From: Deltaproteobacteria bacterium
GTDB lineage: Bacteria > Desulfobacterota > Desulfobacteria > Desulfobacterales > Desulfatibacillaceae
Length of the DNA: 13,260 bases
Assembly (NCBI GenBank): GCA_019308705.1
Contig: JAFDHW010000022.1
Span: forward strand, 1 to 13,260
Direction: 5' to 3'
Shown one piece after another: positions 1 to 7,854 of this stretch (positions are counted from its first letter, which is position 1; each line of letters opens with the position of its first letter). The notes beneath the pieces were generated by a model that saw only the letters and a program-made list of their open reading frames with translations, ran no database searches and was not told where the DNA came from. Made by a program: the position numbers and the translations under genes.

Positions 1-786
1 CTTTCCCTCGGCGTGGATGTACGAGCCGCGTGCGCCGACTTTCAGCACGGCGATGTCCGCGTGGTCCGCCAGGATGGAGAGCGCCTTTTCTTCGTCGGTT
101 TCGCCGGTGAAGGAGCGGGCTTCGTCCTCGTTGGCGATCAGGATGTCCACGTACTCCTCCACCAGCTCGAACAAATACTCCCGGGACTGGTCCACCACGG
201 TGTAGGAGGCGAGATCCAAGGAAACGTGGGCCCCGGCGGCCTTGGCGCTTTCCAGGGCGGTCTTGATGAGGTCCTTGTTGAACAGGAGGTAGCCTTCCAC
301 GTGCACCACCGCCGCATCCTCGAACACGGGCATGGAGGAGATCTCCTCGGGCAGGGTGCAGGCGGAAGCGCCCAGGAAGGTGAACATGGACCGCTGGGCG
401 TCCGGCGTGACCACGGAGAGCACCCGGCCGGTGGGGTTCTTGCCGCAGTGGATGAGGCGCGCCTCGATGTTGTTGTCCGCCAGGGCCCGGCGGAAGAGGT
501 CGCCCAGCTCGTCCTTGCCGCACTTTCCCACGAACCGGGCCTTGCCGCCCAGCCTGCCCACGCCCATGACGGTGTTGCAGGCCGAGCCGCCGCACACGAC
601 CGACGGCTTGCAGGACACGCTGGAGAGGATCTTCTCAAGCTCGTGGTGGTGGTCCACCAGCATCATGCCCCCCTTGGCCGCGCCGGTCTTGGTGAGAAAT
701 TCTTCTTCCTCGTGGGCCAGGATGTCCACCAAGGCGGACCCGATGCCCACGATGAGCCGCTTGCCGTTCAATGCAAGGGGAGCCAT
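1..786 (-). CDS. PfkB-family sugar/nucleoside kinase, probably adenosine kinase (3' end cut by window edge)
   Basis: The first 262 residues are present and the stop lies beyond position 1. The fold is PfkB/ribokinase: an N-terminal strand with GIGSALVDILA (residues 14-24), the PfkB signature-1 region CGGSACNTVMGVGRLGG (65-81), and the lid and core to about residue 262. Family members run about 310-340 aa, so the C-terminal ATP and catalytic-base motif (DxxGAGD) is missing only because the window ends. The GGSACNT form and the long hydrophilic start resemble bacterial adenosine-kinase-like PfkB proteins, which phosphorylate adenosine to AMP with ATP in the cytosol; another nucleoside or sugar substrate is possible. 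The ATG at 784-786 is chosen because the conserved N-terminal strand follows at once. The Shine-Dalgarno is weak (GGGA, about 6 nt upstream). The start is 52 nt below the SH3b gene, behind a very A-rich leader, so it is probably the third gene of the 1971-1 operon. Confidence 0.85.
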   Translation of the reverse strand, partial: MAPLALNGKRLIVGIGSALVDILAHEEEEFLTKTGAAKGGMMLVDHHHELEKILSSVSCKPSVVCGGSACNTVMGVGRLGGKARFVGKCGKDELGDLFRRALADNNIEARLIHCGKNPTGRVLSVVTPDAQRSMFTFLGASACTLPEEISSMPVFEDAAVVHVEGYLLFNKDLIKTALESAKAAGAHVSLDLASYTVVDQSREYLFELVEEYVDILIANEDEARSFTGETDEEKALSILADHADIAVLKVGARGSYIHAEGK

Positions 787-838
787 GTATTTCCCGTTTA
801 CGTTTTGTTTGCGTCTTTTGTTTTTTTGTTGGGACTCT

Positions 839-1273
839 TCACCATACCAGATTCGAGTGGATCCAGCCCACCTCGCCGTCCCGGTGGCGCACTTTCAGCC
901 AGGCGCCCTTCTTTTCCAGCACCCGGAAGGGCACGCCGTTCTCCACCCGGAACACGATGGGGTTGTCCTTGCCCGGGCCGGAGCGCACGTTGGCCAGGTT
1001 CACCTTGGTCACCACGGTGGGGATGTCCTCCAGAAGCTCCTTGTGGATCCAGCCCTGGTCCTTTTCGTAGTCGCGGAACCGGGCCCATTGGCCGGACACG
1101 GCCAGGATCTCCACGGGGTAGTACCGCTCCGCCTGCCACAGGATGGGGTAGGAGGTGCCCGGGCCGGAGCGGATGTTGGCCAGGTCCACGGCCACGGCCG
1201 CGCGCTCCGCGCAAAGGGCCGGGGCGGCCGCAAGAACCAACGCGAAAACCAGAAGAACGCCTCGTTTGATCAT
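839..1273 (-). CDS. Secreted protein with two SH3b domains
   Basis: This 144-aa protein has a signal peptide (MIKR, then a hydrophobic stretch to about residue 20, likely cleaved after Ala22; no proper lipobox precedes Cys21). Two tandem bacterial SH3 (SH3_3) repeats follow, about residues 26-82 and 87-144. Each carries the hallmark LAN(I/V)RSGPG near its start (31-39 and 93-101) and GWIH near its end (74-77 and 136-139). Bacterial SH3b domains commonly bind peptidoglycan or cell-wall peptides, so a periplasmic, wall-associated role is inferred; no catalytic domain is present. The ATG overlaps the stop of the upstream metallo-hydrolase by 4 bp (ATGA), which points to translational coupling and a shared transcript. 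The mature protein is almost only the two repeats, so it may be a small binding or scaffold protein. The partner and ligand cannot be read from the sequence. Confidence 0.88.
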   Translation of the reverse strand: MIKRGVLLVFALVLAAAPALCAERAAVAVDLANIRSGPGTSYPILWQAERYYPVEILAVSGQWARFRDYEKDQGWIHKELLEDIPTVVTKVNLANVRSGPGKDNPIVFRVENGVPFRVLEKKGAWLKVRHRDGEVGWIHSNLVW

Positions 1274-1971
1274 TTGAACACCTTCACCCGCATTTCGCCT
1301 TCAAGGGCCTGTTTGAACGTTTCCGCGTCCTTTTCATCGCCCACGATGCTGCCGTAGTGCATGGGCACCGCCACCCTGGGCTTGATGCGCTTCGCCGCCT
1401 GGACGGCTTCTTCCGCGGTCATGACGTAGGTGCCGGACACGGGCAGAAGCGCGATGTCCGCGTTTATGTCCGCCATCTCGGGAATCAGGTCCGTATCCCC
1501 GGCGTGGTAGATGGAAACCCCGGAAAGGGTGAACACGAACCCCAGCCACCCCTTGTCCTTGGGGTGGAACAACTTGTCCGTGTTGTAGGCGGGCACGGCG
1601 GTCACTTTCACCCCGTTTGCCGTCACCGTGTCTCCCGGGGCCACCACCTTCACGTTGCCGGAAAGCTTCTTGGCGCTGTCCGCGTCGGTGACGATGACCG
1701 TATCCTTGCCCGAAAACTTGGCAATGTCGTCGGGCGAGCAGTGGTCAAAGTGCTCGTGGGTCACCAGGATCACGTCCGCGATTTGTCCGTTCTCCACCTT
1801 GAAGGGGTCCACCACCACCGTCTTTCCGGCGGCGGAAAACAAAAACCCGTCATGGCCCAGCCACTTTGCGTTGTTCAATACCTCGTCCATGGAAACCCCT
1901 CCCTTGTCCGCAGCCTGCCCCAAAACCGACAAAGCCGCCAGCGCCAGCGCGCAAAAAAGGGTCATCCTCAT
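1270..1971 (-). CDS. Exported metallo-beta-lactamase-fold hydrolase (UPF0173/COG2220-like)
   Basis: This 233-aa protein starts at an ATG preceded by a strong Shine-Dalgarno (GGGAGGA at 1977-1983, 5 nt spacing). An in-frame extension to 2097 is open but would run through the promoter and lacks a ribosome site. Residues 1-20 form a signal peptide (MRMTLFCALALAALSVLGQA). The mature part has the metallo-beta-lactamase fold: WLGHDGF (37-43), VVVDPF (52-57), the zinc motif THEHFDH (71-77), YHAGDTD (155-161) and PMHYG (203-207). This is the arrangement of the UPF0173/COG2220 hydrolases, related to L-ascorbate-6-phosphate lactonase. Family members are generally cytoplasmic metal-dependent hydrolases of unknown or lactone/phosphodiester substrates. 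Here the signal peptide puts the enzyme outside the cytoplasm. It is first in an operon with the SH3b protein, so a cell-envelope substrate is possible but unproven. Confidence 0.88.
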   Translation of the reverse strand: MRMTLFCALALAALSVLGQAADKGGVSMDEVLNNAKWLGHDGFLFSAAGKTVVVDPFKVENGQIADVILVTHEHFDHCSPDDIAKFSGKDTVIVTDADSAKKLSGNVKVVAPGDTVTANGVKVTAVPAYNTDKLFHPKDKGWLGFVFTLSGVSIYHAGDTDLIPEMADINADIALLPVSGTYVMTAEEAVQAAKRIKPRVAVPMHYGSIVGDEKDAETFKQALEGEMRVKVFK

Positions 1972-2061
1972 GGTTGTCCTCCCGCGGCCCTTCCCGCTTC
2001 GGGCGGGCGGCCGGAAACAAAGGCGGATGACCGGGGCCGGTGAAAGTTTGTGGGCGCAAAA

Positions 2062-2097
2062 CACGAAAAGTATAGGAAAGCGGGGGCGCATAGTCAA
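2062..2097 (-). promoter_or_regulatory. Sigma70-type promoter for the metallo-hydrolase/SH3b operon
   Basis: Read on the minus strand, TTGACT (2092-2097) is separated by exactly 17 nt from TATACT (2069-2074). Both hexamers match consensus at 5 of 6 positions. The predicted transcript starts near 2062, about 90 nt before the start codon at 1971. It lies between the recD2 stop and the hydrolase gene, so the hydrolase operon need not depend on read-through from recD2. Confidence 0.7.
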
Positions 2098-2118
2098 CGG
2101 AAGGACCGGAGCCGGAAA

Positions 2119-2135
2119 GATTTTCCAGGAAAATC
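2119..2135. repeat. Perfect 17-bp dyad between recD2 and the hydrolase promoter
   Basis: GATTTTCC at 2119-2126, a central A, then GGAAAATC at 2128-2135: eight-base perfect arms. It begins 22 bp upstream of the -35 box at 2092-2097 and just past the recD2 stop. On the recD2 transcript it could form a small hairpin followed by only three U residues, which makes a poor terminator. Its position also fits an operator or activator site for the downstream promoter. Confidence 0.4.
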
Positions 2136-2141
2136 AGCCTC

Positions 2142-4346
2142 CTATACCGGCCCTTCCACGGCTATGCGTTCGCCCAGCATGGTGCGGCGGCGCGACGGGC
2201 GGTCGTTTGCCACGGCCAGGGAAAGGGCCTTTTGGCTGCCCACCAGGACCAGGAGTTTTCTGGCCCGGGTGATGCCGGTGTAGATCAGGTTTCTCTGCAG
2301 CAGGGCGTAGTGGGCCGTGGACAGGACGAACACCACCGCCGGGTACTCGGACCCCTGGCTCTTGTGCACGGAGATGGCGAAGGCCGGTGAAAGCTCGGAA
2401 AGCTCGGAGAACCGGTAGGTTGCCGGGCCGTTGTCGAACAGCACCGAGACCATGCCCTGCTCGCGGTTCACGGCGTACAGGGTGCCGATGTCGCCGTTGA
2501 ACACCTCCTTTTCGTAGTTGTTCTTCACCTGCATGACCTTGTCGCCCGGGGCAAAGGAGCGGCCCCCGTGCTCCAGGCGCTGCCGGGCGGGGTTCAGGGT
2601 CTCCTGCAGCAGGCGGTTCAGTTCCACGGTGCCCAGCGGCCCCTTGTGCATGGGGGTGATGACCTGCACGTCCAGCTTCCCGTCCAGGCCGAAGGCGTCG
2701 GGGATGCGCTCGGCGCAAAGGGCCAGCACGGTGCGCTGCACCCGGGCGGGGTCCTCTTCCTCGATGAAGTAGAAGTCCGGCTTTTTGCCGTCCTCCTCCT
2801 CTTCCCGCACCAGGGAGAGCCCCTTGTTCACCCGGTGGGCGTTCCGCACGATGAGGGACTCCCGCGCCTGGCGGAAGACCTCCTCCAGGGTGAACACGGG
2901 CACCTTGCCCGAGGCGATGATGTCCCGGAGCGCGTTTCCCGGCCCGACGGGCGGCAGTTGGTTGGCGTCGCCCACCAGGATGAGCACCGAGCCCATGGTG
3001 AGCGCCTTGAACAGGTAATGGAGCAGGAAGGTGTCCACCATGGACGCCTCGTCCACGATAAGCGCGTCCTGGTCCAGGGGCCGGGACTCGTCGCGCATAA
3101 AGGTCTTGGTGGTGAAATCGTAGCCCAAAAGCCGGTGGATGGTGGAGGCCTCCGCGCCCGTGACCTCGGCCAGGCGCTTTGCCGCCCGGCCTGTTGGCGC
3201 GGCCAGGGCCACCCGCATGCCCAACGACTCCAGGACCAGCTTCACGGACTTTATCAGCGTGGTCTTGCCCGTGCCCGGGCCGCCGGTGATCACGGTCATG
3301 CGGCTTTTGAGCACGTTCTTCAACACGGCGAGCTGGGCGTCGGAAAGCCGGATGGCCAAGCCTTTCAACACCTTTTCCAGGATGGCGGCCTCGTCAAGGC
3401 CGAAATCCTCCATGGGCACGGTCAGAAAGGCGGCGATGCGCCGCGCCAGAGCCTTTTCCACGCCAAGGAAGGACGGAAGGTAGATCCGCCGTCCGCCGTC
3501 CCTCTCCCCCTCCTCCGGGTCCTCGGCGAGGACCTCGTTTTCCGCGGCCATGGCGTCCAGAACATTCTGCACCAGGTCCCGCGGCACGGAAAGCAGCCGG
3601 GCGGCCTCGTCCACCAGGCCGGTTTCCGGGGTGAAAAAATGCCCCTGGTCCGCGGCCTTTGAAAGCACGTGGGAAAGCCCCGCGGCCACCCTGGCCTCGG
3701 AGTCCGCGGGCATGCCCAGCTTTTTGGCCAGGGAGTCCGCGGTGGCGAACCCGATGCCCTCCACCTCCCGGGCCAGGCGGTAGGGGTTTTCCCTGAGCAC
3801 GTCCACCGCGTCCGCGCCGTAGGCGGAAAGGATGCGCCCGGCGTGGGAAAGGCCGATGCCGTGGGAGGACAGAAACACCATCACCCTCCGGTGGGCCTGG
3901 TTCTTTTCCCAGTCCTCGGCGATCTTCTTCTGCTTTTTTTTGGAGATGCCCTTTACGGAAAGCAGCCGTTCGGGCTCGTGGTCCAGGACGCGGAAGGTGT
4001 CCTCGCCGAATGCGTCCACGATGCGCCTGGCCGTGGCCGGGCCCACCCCGGAGATGAGCCCGGAGCACAGGTAGGCCTCCATGGCCTCCTTGTCCGCGGG
4101 GGGCAGGATCTCGTGGAACTGTGCGCGGAACTGGTCCCCGAACCGGGGGTGCTCCTCCCAGGTTCCCCGGGCGCGCACCACCTCGCCGGGGTGCACCGCG
4201 CCTAGGTTGCCCAGCACGGTCACCTCGCCGTGCTGTTCGGTTTCCAGCACGCAGATGGTAAACAGGCCCGTCTCGTCCGTGAAGTGGACGCGGCTGACCG
4301 TGCCTTCCACGCATTGCAGGTTGTCGGCGGGCACGGGGTTTCCCAC
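2142..4346 (-). CDS. recD2: RecD2-type ATP-dependent DNA helicase (SF1B, 5'-3')
   Basis: This 734-aa protein has the full RecD2 layout and length. An N-terminal OB-like region (residues 10-80) is followed by helix-hairpin-helix repeats (SGLISGVGPATARRIVDAFG at 95-114, then VEGIGFATADSLAKKLG at 195-211), which are absent from RecBCD-type RecD. The helicase motifs come next: Walker A GGPGTGKTT (355-363), APTGRAAKRL (383-392), Walker B IVDEASMVD (430-438), VGDANQLPPVG (458-468), HKSQGSE (661-667) and YTGITRARK (689-697). RecD2 unwinds DNA 5' to 3' and acts in repair and replication-fork handling, without RecBC. The start is a GTG with a poor ribosome site, 2 bp below the stop of the glycosyltransferase gene, so translation is probably coupled. 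The downstream gene has its own promoter. All catalytic motifs are intact. Confidence 0.95.
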   Translation of the reverse strand: MGNPVPADNLQCVEGTVSRVHFTDETGLFTICVLETEQHGEVTVLGNLGAVHPGEVVRARGTWEEHPRFGDQFRAQFHEILPPADKEAMEAYLCSGLISGVGPATARRIVDAFGEDTFRVLDHEPERLLSVKGISKKKQKKIAEDWEKNQAHRRVMVFLSSHGIGLSHAGRILSAYGADAVDVLRENPYRLAREVEGIGFATADSLAKKLGMPADSEARVAAGLSHVLSKAADQGHFFTPETGLVDEAARLLSVPRDLVQNVLDAMAAENEVLAEDPEEGERDGGRRIYLPSFLGVEKALARRIAAFLTVPMEDFGLDEAAILEKVLKGLAIRLSDAQLAVLKNVLKSRMTVITGGPGTGKTTLIKSVKLVLESLGMRVALAAPTGRAAKRLAEVTGAEASTIHRLLGYDFTTKTFMRDESRPLDQDALIVDEASMVDTFLLHYLFKALTMGSVLILVGDANQLPPVGPGNALRDIIASGKVPVFTLEEVFRQARESLIVRNAHRVNKGLSLVREEEEDGKKPDFYFIEEEDPARVQRTVLALCAERIPDAFGLDGKLDVQVITPMHKGPLGTVELNRLLQETLNPARQRLEHGGRSFAPGDKVMQVKNNYEKEVFNGDIGTLYAVNREQGMVSVLFDNGPATYRFSELSELSPAFAISVHKSQGSEYPAVVFVLSTAHYALLQRNLIYTGITRARKLLVLVGSQKALSLAVANDRPSRRRTMLGERIAVEGPV

Positions 4347-4348
4347 GG

Positions 4349-5596
4349 TCAGGCGGCTTTCTTGCGTTTGTCCCAGATGTCGATGAGGTAGTCCTTGTGC
4401 GCCTCGAACACCTCGGCCTGGGCCTCCACCACCTGTTCGGCCTCGGCCGAGGACATCTTTTCGGTCTCGTTGATGAAGGAGGCCACCCGGCCCAGGTACA
4501 GCGGGGTCACCAGGTTCACCAGCTGGGTGCGGTTGTAGGTCCAGGCGTGAAAGGTGGCCGCGGTTTCATACAGCACCATGACCCAGGTTTCCACGGGCAG
4601 CCGGAACGTGGTTTCGGCCATGGAGGCGCTCTTTTTGAGCGCCGTGAAGCAGGCCGGACAGAAGATGTCCTTGTACACCCCGGAAAACTGGCGGAACCCG
4701 GCCTTGTATTCCGCCACCAGCCGGCCCTGGTCCACGGGGATGGGCTCGGGCTCCAGCAGCTTTTTCAGGCCGAAGGTGGGCACGGACACCGAGCCCTTGA
4801 CGTTTTTCCACACCGCCTCGTTCTGCTCCATGAGCACGAACAGGGTGTGCATCACCTGGCGGAACATGGGGCCCAGGGCCTCGGCCGGGTCCTTGGCGTC
4901 GTGGACCTTCACCCCCAGGTTGGACTGGCACACGCGGAAGTTGTTGATGATGGCGTGGGTGGTCATCCACACGTCGATGCCGAACCGGGCCACGTCGGTC
5001 TCCCACACGTCCTGGTCCATGTAGTGGGCGGCCAGGGCGCCGGTGAAGGCGAAGTCCCCGCCGATGGGCTGGCGGATGCGCAGGCCGTAGAGGGCGCGGG
5101 TGAGGTTGTAGACGATGTTGTTGGTGATGGTGCCGTCGTACTTATAGCGGGAATACACCGGGCACACGTAGTCGTAGTTGTCCGACACCACCGGGTCCAG
5201 GAGGTGCTTCACCCAGTCGCCGGTGATGGACCGAAGATCGCTGTCCACCACCATGCAGGCGGACACGGAAAGCCGGGCGGCCGCCTCGAAGATGCTGCGG
5301 AAGGCCGAGCCCTTGCCCGCCGGGCCCCGATAGATGGACACGATCTTCTCCTGCCAGGGCTTGATCTCGAACTCCTTGGCCGCCTCCCGGGTGTCGTCCG
5401 TGGACCCGCCGTCCGCCACCATGATCACCGACCGGCGGTCCTTGAAGTGCTTGGCCAGGCCGTGACTCACGGACTGGATGACCCGTGCGATGGTGGCCTC
5501 GCTGTTGTAGCAGGGGATGCCCACCAAAATGTCCGCGCGCTCGATCTCCTCGATGCGCTTGGCCGTGTAGGAACGCAGGCCGGTCTGGTATTTCAT
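4349..5596 (-). CDS. GT-A-fold glycosyltransferase, resembling GT78/GT81 glycerate glycosyltransferases
   Basis: This 415-aa cytosolic protein starts at the ATG preceded by GGAG at 5601-5604; a longer in-frame reading to 5692 lacks support. The GT-A core is clear: VGIPCYNSEATIARVI (25-40), VADGGSTDDT (60-69), GPAGKGSAFRSI (91-102), the metal-binding DSD (118-120, followed by TGDWVKHLLDP at 125-135), IRQPIGGDFAFTG (174-186), RFGIDVWMTT (204-213) and VKVHDAKDP (229-237). The order DSD, then QPxGG(D/E), then GID, then a lone His resembles mannosylglycerate synthase (GT78) and glucosyl-3-phosphoglycerate synthase (GT81). Those enzymes make compatible solutes from NDP-sugar and (phospho)glycerate. 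I place it there by recall of motif layout, not by alignment; a generic family-2 enzyme is the alternative. About 150 residues of mostly helical sequence follow the catalytic domain. It precedes recD2 by 2 bp, with no obvious functional tie. Confidence 0.75.
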   Translation of the reverse strand: MKYQTGLRSYTAKRIEEIERADILVGIPCYNSEATIARVIQSVSHGLAKHFKDRRSVIMVADGGSTDDTREAAKEFEIKPWQEKIVSIYRGPAGKGSAFRSIFEAAARLSVSACMVVDSDLRSITGDWVKHLLDPVVSDNYDYVCPVYSRYKYDGTITNNIVYNLTRALYGLRIRQPIGGDFAFTGALAAHYMDQDVWETDVARFGIDVWMTTHAIINNFRVCQSNLGVKVHDAKDPAEALGPMFRQVMHTLFVLMEQNEAVWKNVKGSVSVPTFGLKKLLEPEPIPVDQGRLVAEYKAGFRQFSGVYKDIFCPACFTALKKSASMAETTFRLPVETWVMVLYETAATFHAWTYNRTQLVNLVTPLYLGRVASFINETEKMSSAEAEQVVEAQAEVFEAHKDYLIDIWDKRKKAA

Positions 5597-5711
5597 GGGT
5601 CTCCAGAGGCCGCGGCGGGCCGAAAAACGGGGTGGAACATCCGGCGCAGGGGGGGCCTGGATCATCTTTCCATAAAACCCGGCTGCGGGCAAGGCGCGGA
5701 GAGGGCGGGGC

Positions 5712-7175
5712 CTACCGGCCGGAGCTCAAAATTTTTTCCCGCAGGCGGTGGTATTCGCAAAGCGCCCACATGGCCCGCACGGCGCGCTCCGGGCCGGGGA
5801 ACACGGGCACGCCCCGGGCGATGAGCCGCTGGCAGAAGACCTCGGAGAGGCGGCGGAAGGTAAACCCGAAAAAGGGTTTTTCGTGCTTCGCCGCTGTGTC
5901 CGCCACCGCGTCGGCCATGGCAGCGGCCCACTCGCGGCTCTTCTCGGCGGCCTCCTCGGGGGAAAGGCCCAGGGAGCGAATGTGGCGGGCGGCCATGTCG
6001 TCGGGCACCAGGCAGTAGCACAGGCACATGTCCACGCCCGGGTCGGAGAGCAGGATGTCCGGCAGCTTGTCGAAGAAGTCCTGGGGGTTCTTGGAGAAGG
6101 TGACGTCCACGGGGTTGTTCACGCTGGCGGTGGGCGGCACCAGGGGGGCCAGCTTCTCCAGGGATTCCGGCGAAAGGGGCGGCACGGCCAGTCCGTTTCG
6201 GGAGCAGGCGTCCGCCGCCGCGGCCCCGGGTCCGCCGGAGTGGGTCTGGATGGCCACGCGGTTTCCCCTTGGAACCGGCGCGCTGCCCAGCGCCCAGCAG
6301 AAGTCGAACAGTTCGGTGACGTTCTTGGCCCGGATCACCCCGGCCTGGCGGAAGACCCCCGAGTACAGCCGGTCCGGGCCGGCCAGGGTGCCGGTGTGGG
6401 ACAGGCTGGCCCGCCTGCCCGCCTCGGAGCCCCCCACGTACAGGGCCACCACGGGCTTCTTTTGCACCACCTCCCGGGCCAGGGAAAGGAACTCGCGGCC
6501 GCGGGGGATGCCCTCCATGTACAGGGCGATGACTTTGGTGTGCTCTTCGGCGGCCAGGTACTCCAGGCAGTCCACCAGGTCCGTGTCGGCGGAATTGCCC
6601 ACGGAAAAGGCGGAGGAGAATCCCATGCCGTACTGGTCCAGGTAGTCGAACATCTGGGTGACGAAGGAACCGCTTTGGGAGGCCATCCCCACGAACCCCG
6701 GCCGGGCTTCGAAGGGCAAGAAGGTGGTGTTGAGCTTCGCGTGGGGATTGGTCACGCCGATGCAGTTGGGCCCTATGAAGCGGACGCCGTACTTTTCGGC
6801 GATCCTGACCAGCTCCGCTTCCCTGGCCGCGCCTTCCTCTCCCACCTCGCGGAAGCCCGCGGTGACCACCACGGCGGACCTTATGCCCTTTTTGCCGCAG
6901 GCCTCCAGGGTTTCGGCCACCACGCGGGTGGGAAGCACGATGACCGCCAGGTCCGGGGCCTCGGGAAGGTCCTCCACGCGCTTGTAGGCCGTGAGCCCCT
7001 GGACGGTTTCCTCGGTGCGGTGCACCGGGTAGACCCGGCCCTCGTAGCCCATGTGCAGGAGGGAATGGAGGATGGAGGTGCCCATGGAGGCGAAGTTGTT
7101 GGACGCGCCGAACAACGCGACGGACCGGGGGTTCACCATGCGGTGCAGGGGATGGTCTGCGGCGTTTTGGATCAT
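5712..7175 (-). CDS. Acyl-CoA synthetase (NDP-forming), alpha / CoA-binding subunit
   Basis: This 487-aa protein corresponds to the alpha subunit of ADP-forming acetyl/acyl-CoA synthetase (succinyl-CoA-synthetase superfamily). It has an N-terminal Rossmann CoA-binding domain (VALFGASNN, 19-27; FIGPNCIGVTNP, 133-144), a ligase-CoA domain (ASQSGSFVTQM, 165-175; SVGNSADTDLVDCLEYL, 191-207), and the phosphohistidine loop SLSHTGTLAGPD (257-268, His260). A second flavodoxin-like half includes IQTHSGGPG (309-317) and NNPVDVT (353-359). These enzymes interconvert acyl-CoA + NDP + phosphate with acid + CoA + NTP, giving substrate-level ATP or activating an acid; the acyl substrate cannot be read here. 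The start ATG overlaps the stop of the beta-subunit gene by 4 bp (ATGA), so the subunits should be made in step. An open frame continues upstream but only as a shadow of the beta gene. A 115-bp gap with no clear terminator separates it from the glycosyltransferase. Confidence 0.92.
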   Translation of the reverse strand: MIQNAADHPLHRMVNPRSVALFGASNNFASMGTSILHSLLHMGYEGRVYPVHRTEETVQGLTAYKRVEDLPEAPDLAVIVLPTRVVAETLEACGKKGIRSAVVVTAGFREVGEEGAAREAELVRIAEKYGVRFIGPNCIGVTNPHAKLNTTFLPFEARPGFVGMASQSGSFVTQMFDYLDQYGMGFSSAFSVGNSADTDLVDCLEYLAAEEHTKVIALYMEGIPRGREFLSLAREVVQKKPVVALYVGGSEAGRRASLSHTGTLAGPDRLYSGVFRQAGVIRAKNVTELFDFCWALGSAPVPRGNRVAIQTHSGGPGAAAADACSRNGLAVPPLSPESLEKLAPLVPPTASVNNPVDVTFSKNPQDFFDKLPDILLSDPGVDMCLCYCLVPDDMAARHIRSLGLSPEEAAEKSREWAAAMADAVADTAAKHEKPFFGFTFRRLSEVFCQRLIARGVPVFPGPERAVRAMWALCEYHRLREKILSSGR

Positions 7176-7843
7176 GCCAGCACCACCAGGGCGTCGGCGG
7201 CCACAAGGTTCCCCTCGTCGTCCGCCAGCACGGGGTTTGCGTCCACTTCGGCCACGTCCGGCTCTTCCAGGCCCACCCGGCACAGCACGTCTATGCAGGT
7301 GAACAGCGCCTCCGGGTCCACGGGTTTCATGCCCCGGACACCTTTTAGGATCTTTTTGCCGGAAAGCTCCTCCACCATGTCCGCCACCTCGGCGCGGTCC
7401 ACGGGCGCCGCGCGGAAAGCCGTGTCCCCCAGGGCCTCGGCGAACACGCCCCCCAGACCCAGCATGACGCACGGCCCGAAGTGGGGGTCCCGGAAAAGGC
7501 CCATGGCGAGTTCCCGGCTGCCCCGGGCCATCTGCTCCACCAGCACGGGCGCATCGGGCCGGGTGGCGGTCCGCACCGCGTCGAAGGCGGCCAAAAGCTC
7601 GTCCTCGCTGCGGACGCCCAGCCGCAAGGCGTGGACTTCTGTCTTGTGGGAAAGTCCGGGGAAGCTGGCCTTCACCGCCAAGGGAAAGCCCAGGGCGCGG
7701 GCGGCGGACACCGCCTCCGCGGGCTCGGCGGCCACGATGCCCCTTGTCACGGGAAACCCCCGGGCGGAGAGAAACGCCTTGGAGTCGTGTTCCGACAGGG
7801 AAGGGTGGCCCTGTTCGCGGGCCAGGAGAATGCGTTCGTCCAT
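7172..7843 (-). CDS. Acyl-CoA synthetase (NDP-forming), beta / ATP-grasp subunit
   Basis: This 223-aa protein is an ATP-grasp domain of the size usual for separate beta subunits of ADP-forming acyl-CoA synthetases. After the opening LSEHDSKAFLSARGFPV (16-32), it shows FPLAVKAS (53-60), SHKTEVHALRLGV (65-77), LVEQMARGSRELAMG (101-115), MLGLGGVFAEAL (127-138) and AEVDANPV (198-205). His66 matches the residue that carries phosphate in the second transfer step of characterised enzymes. The usual Gly-Gly after HK(S/T)(D/E)V is His-Ala here. The subunit binds nucleotide and passes phosphate to His260 of the partner. The ATG at 7841-7843 is chosen because family homology begins a few residues later; the open frame to 8023 is low-complexity. 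No Shine-Dalgarno lies directly upstream. Instead the base of a strong hairpin is 11 nt away. Confidence 0.9.
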   Translation of the reverse strand: MDERILLAREQGHPSLSEHDSKAFLSARGFPVTRGIVAAEPAEAVSAARALGFPLAVKASFPGLSHKTEVHALRLGVRSEDELLAAFDAVRTATRPDAPVLVEQMARGSRELAMGLFRDPHFGPCVMLGLGGVFAEALGDTAFRAAPVDRAEVADMVEELSGKKILKGVRGMKPVDPEALFTCIDVLCRVGLEEPDVAEVDANPVLADDEGNLVAADALVVLA

Positions 7844-7854
7844 GGGGAAACCAG

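Noticed and set aside
1200..1273. Lipoprotein signal in the SH3b protein (Cys21)
   Set aside because: The residues before the cysteine are Pro-Ala-Leu, with Leu at -1, which does not fit a lipobox; ordinary signal peptidase cleavage is more likely.
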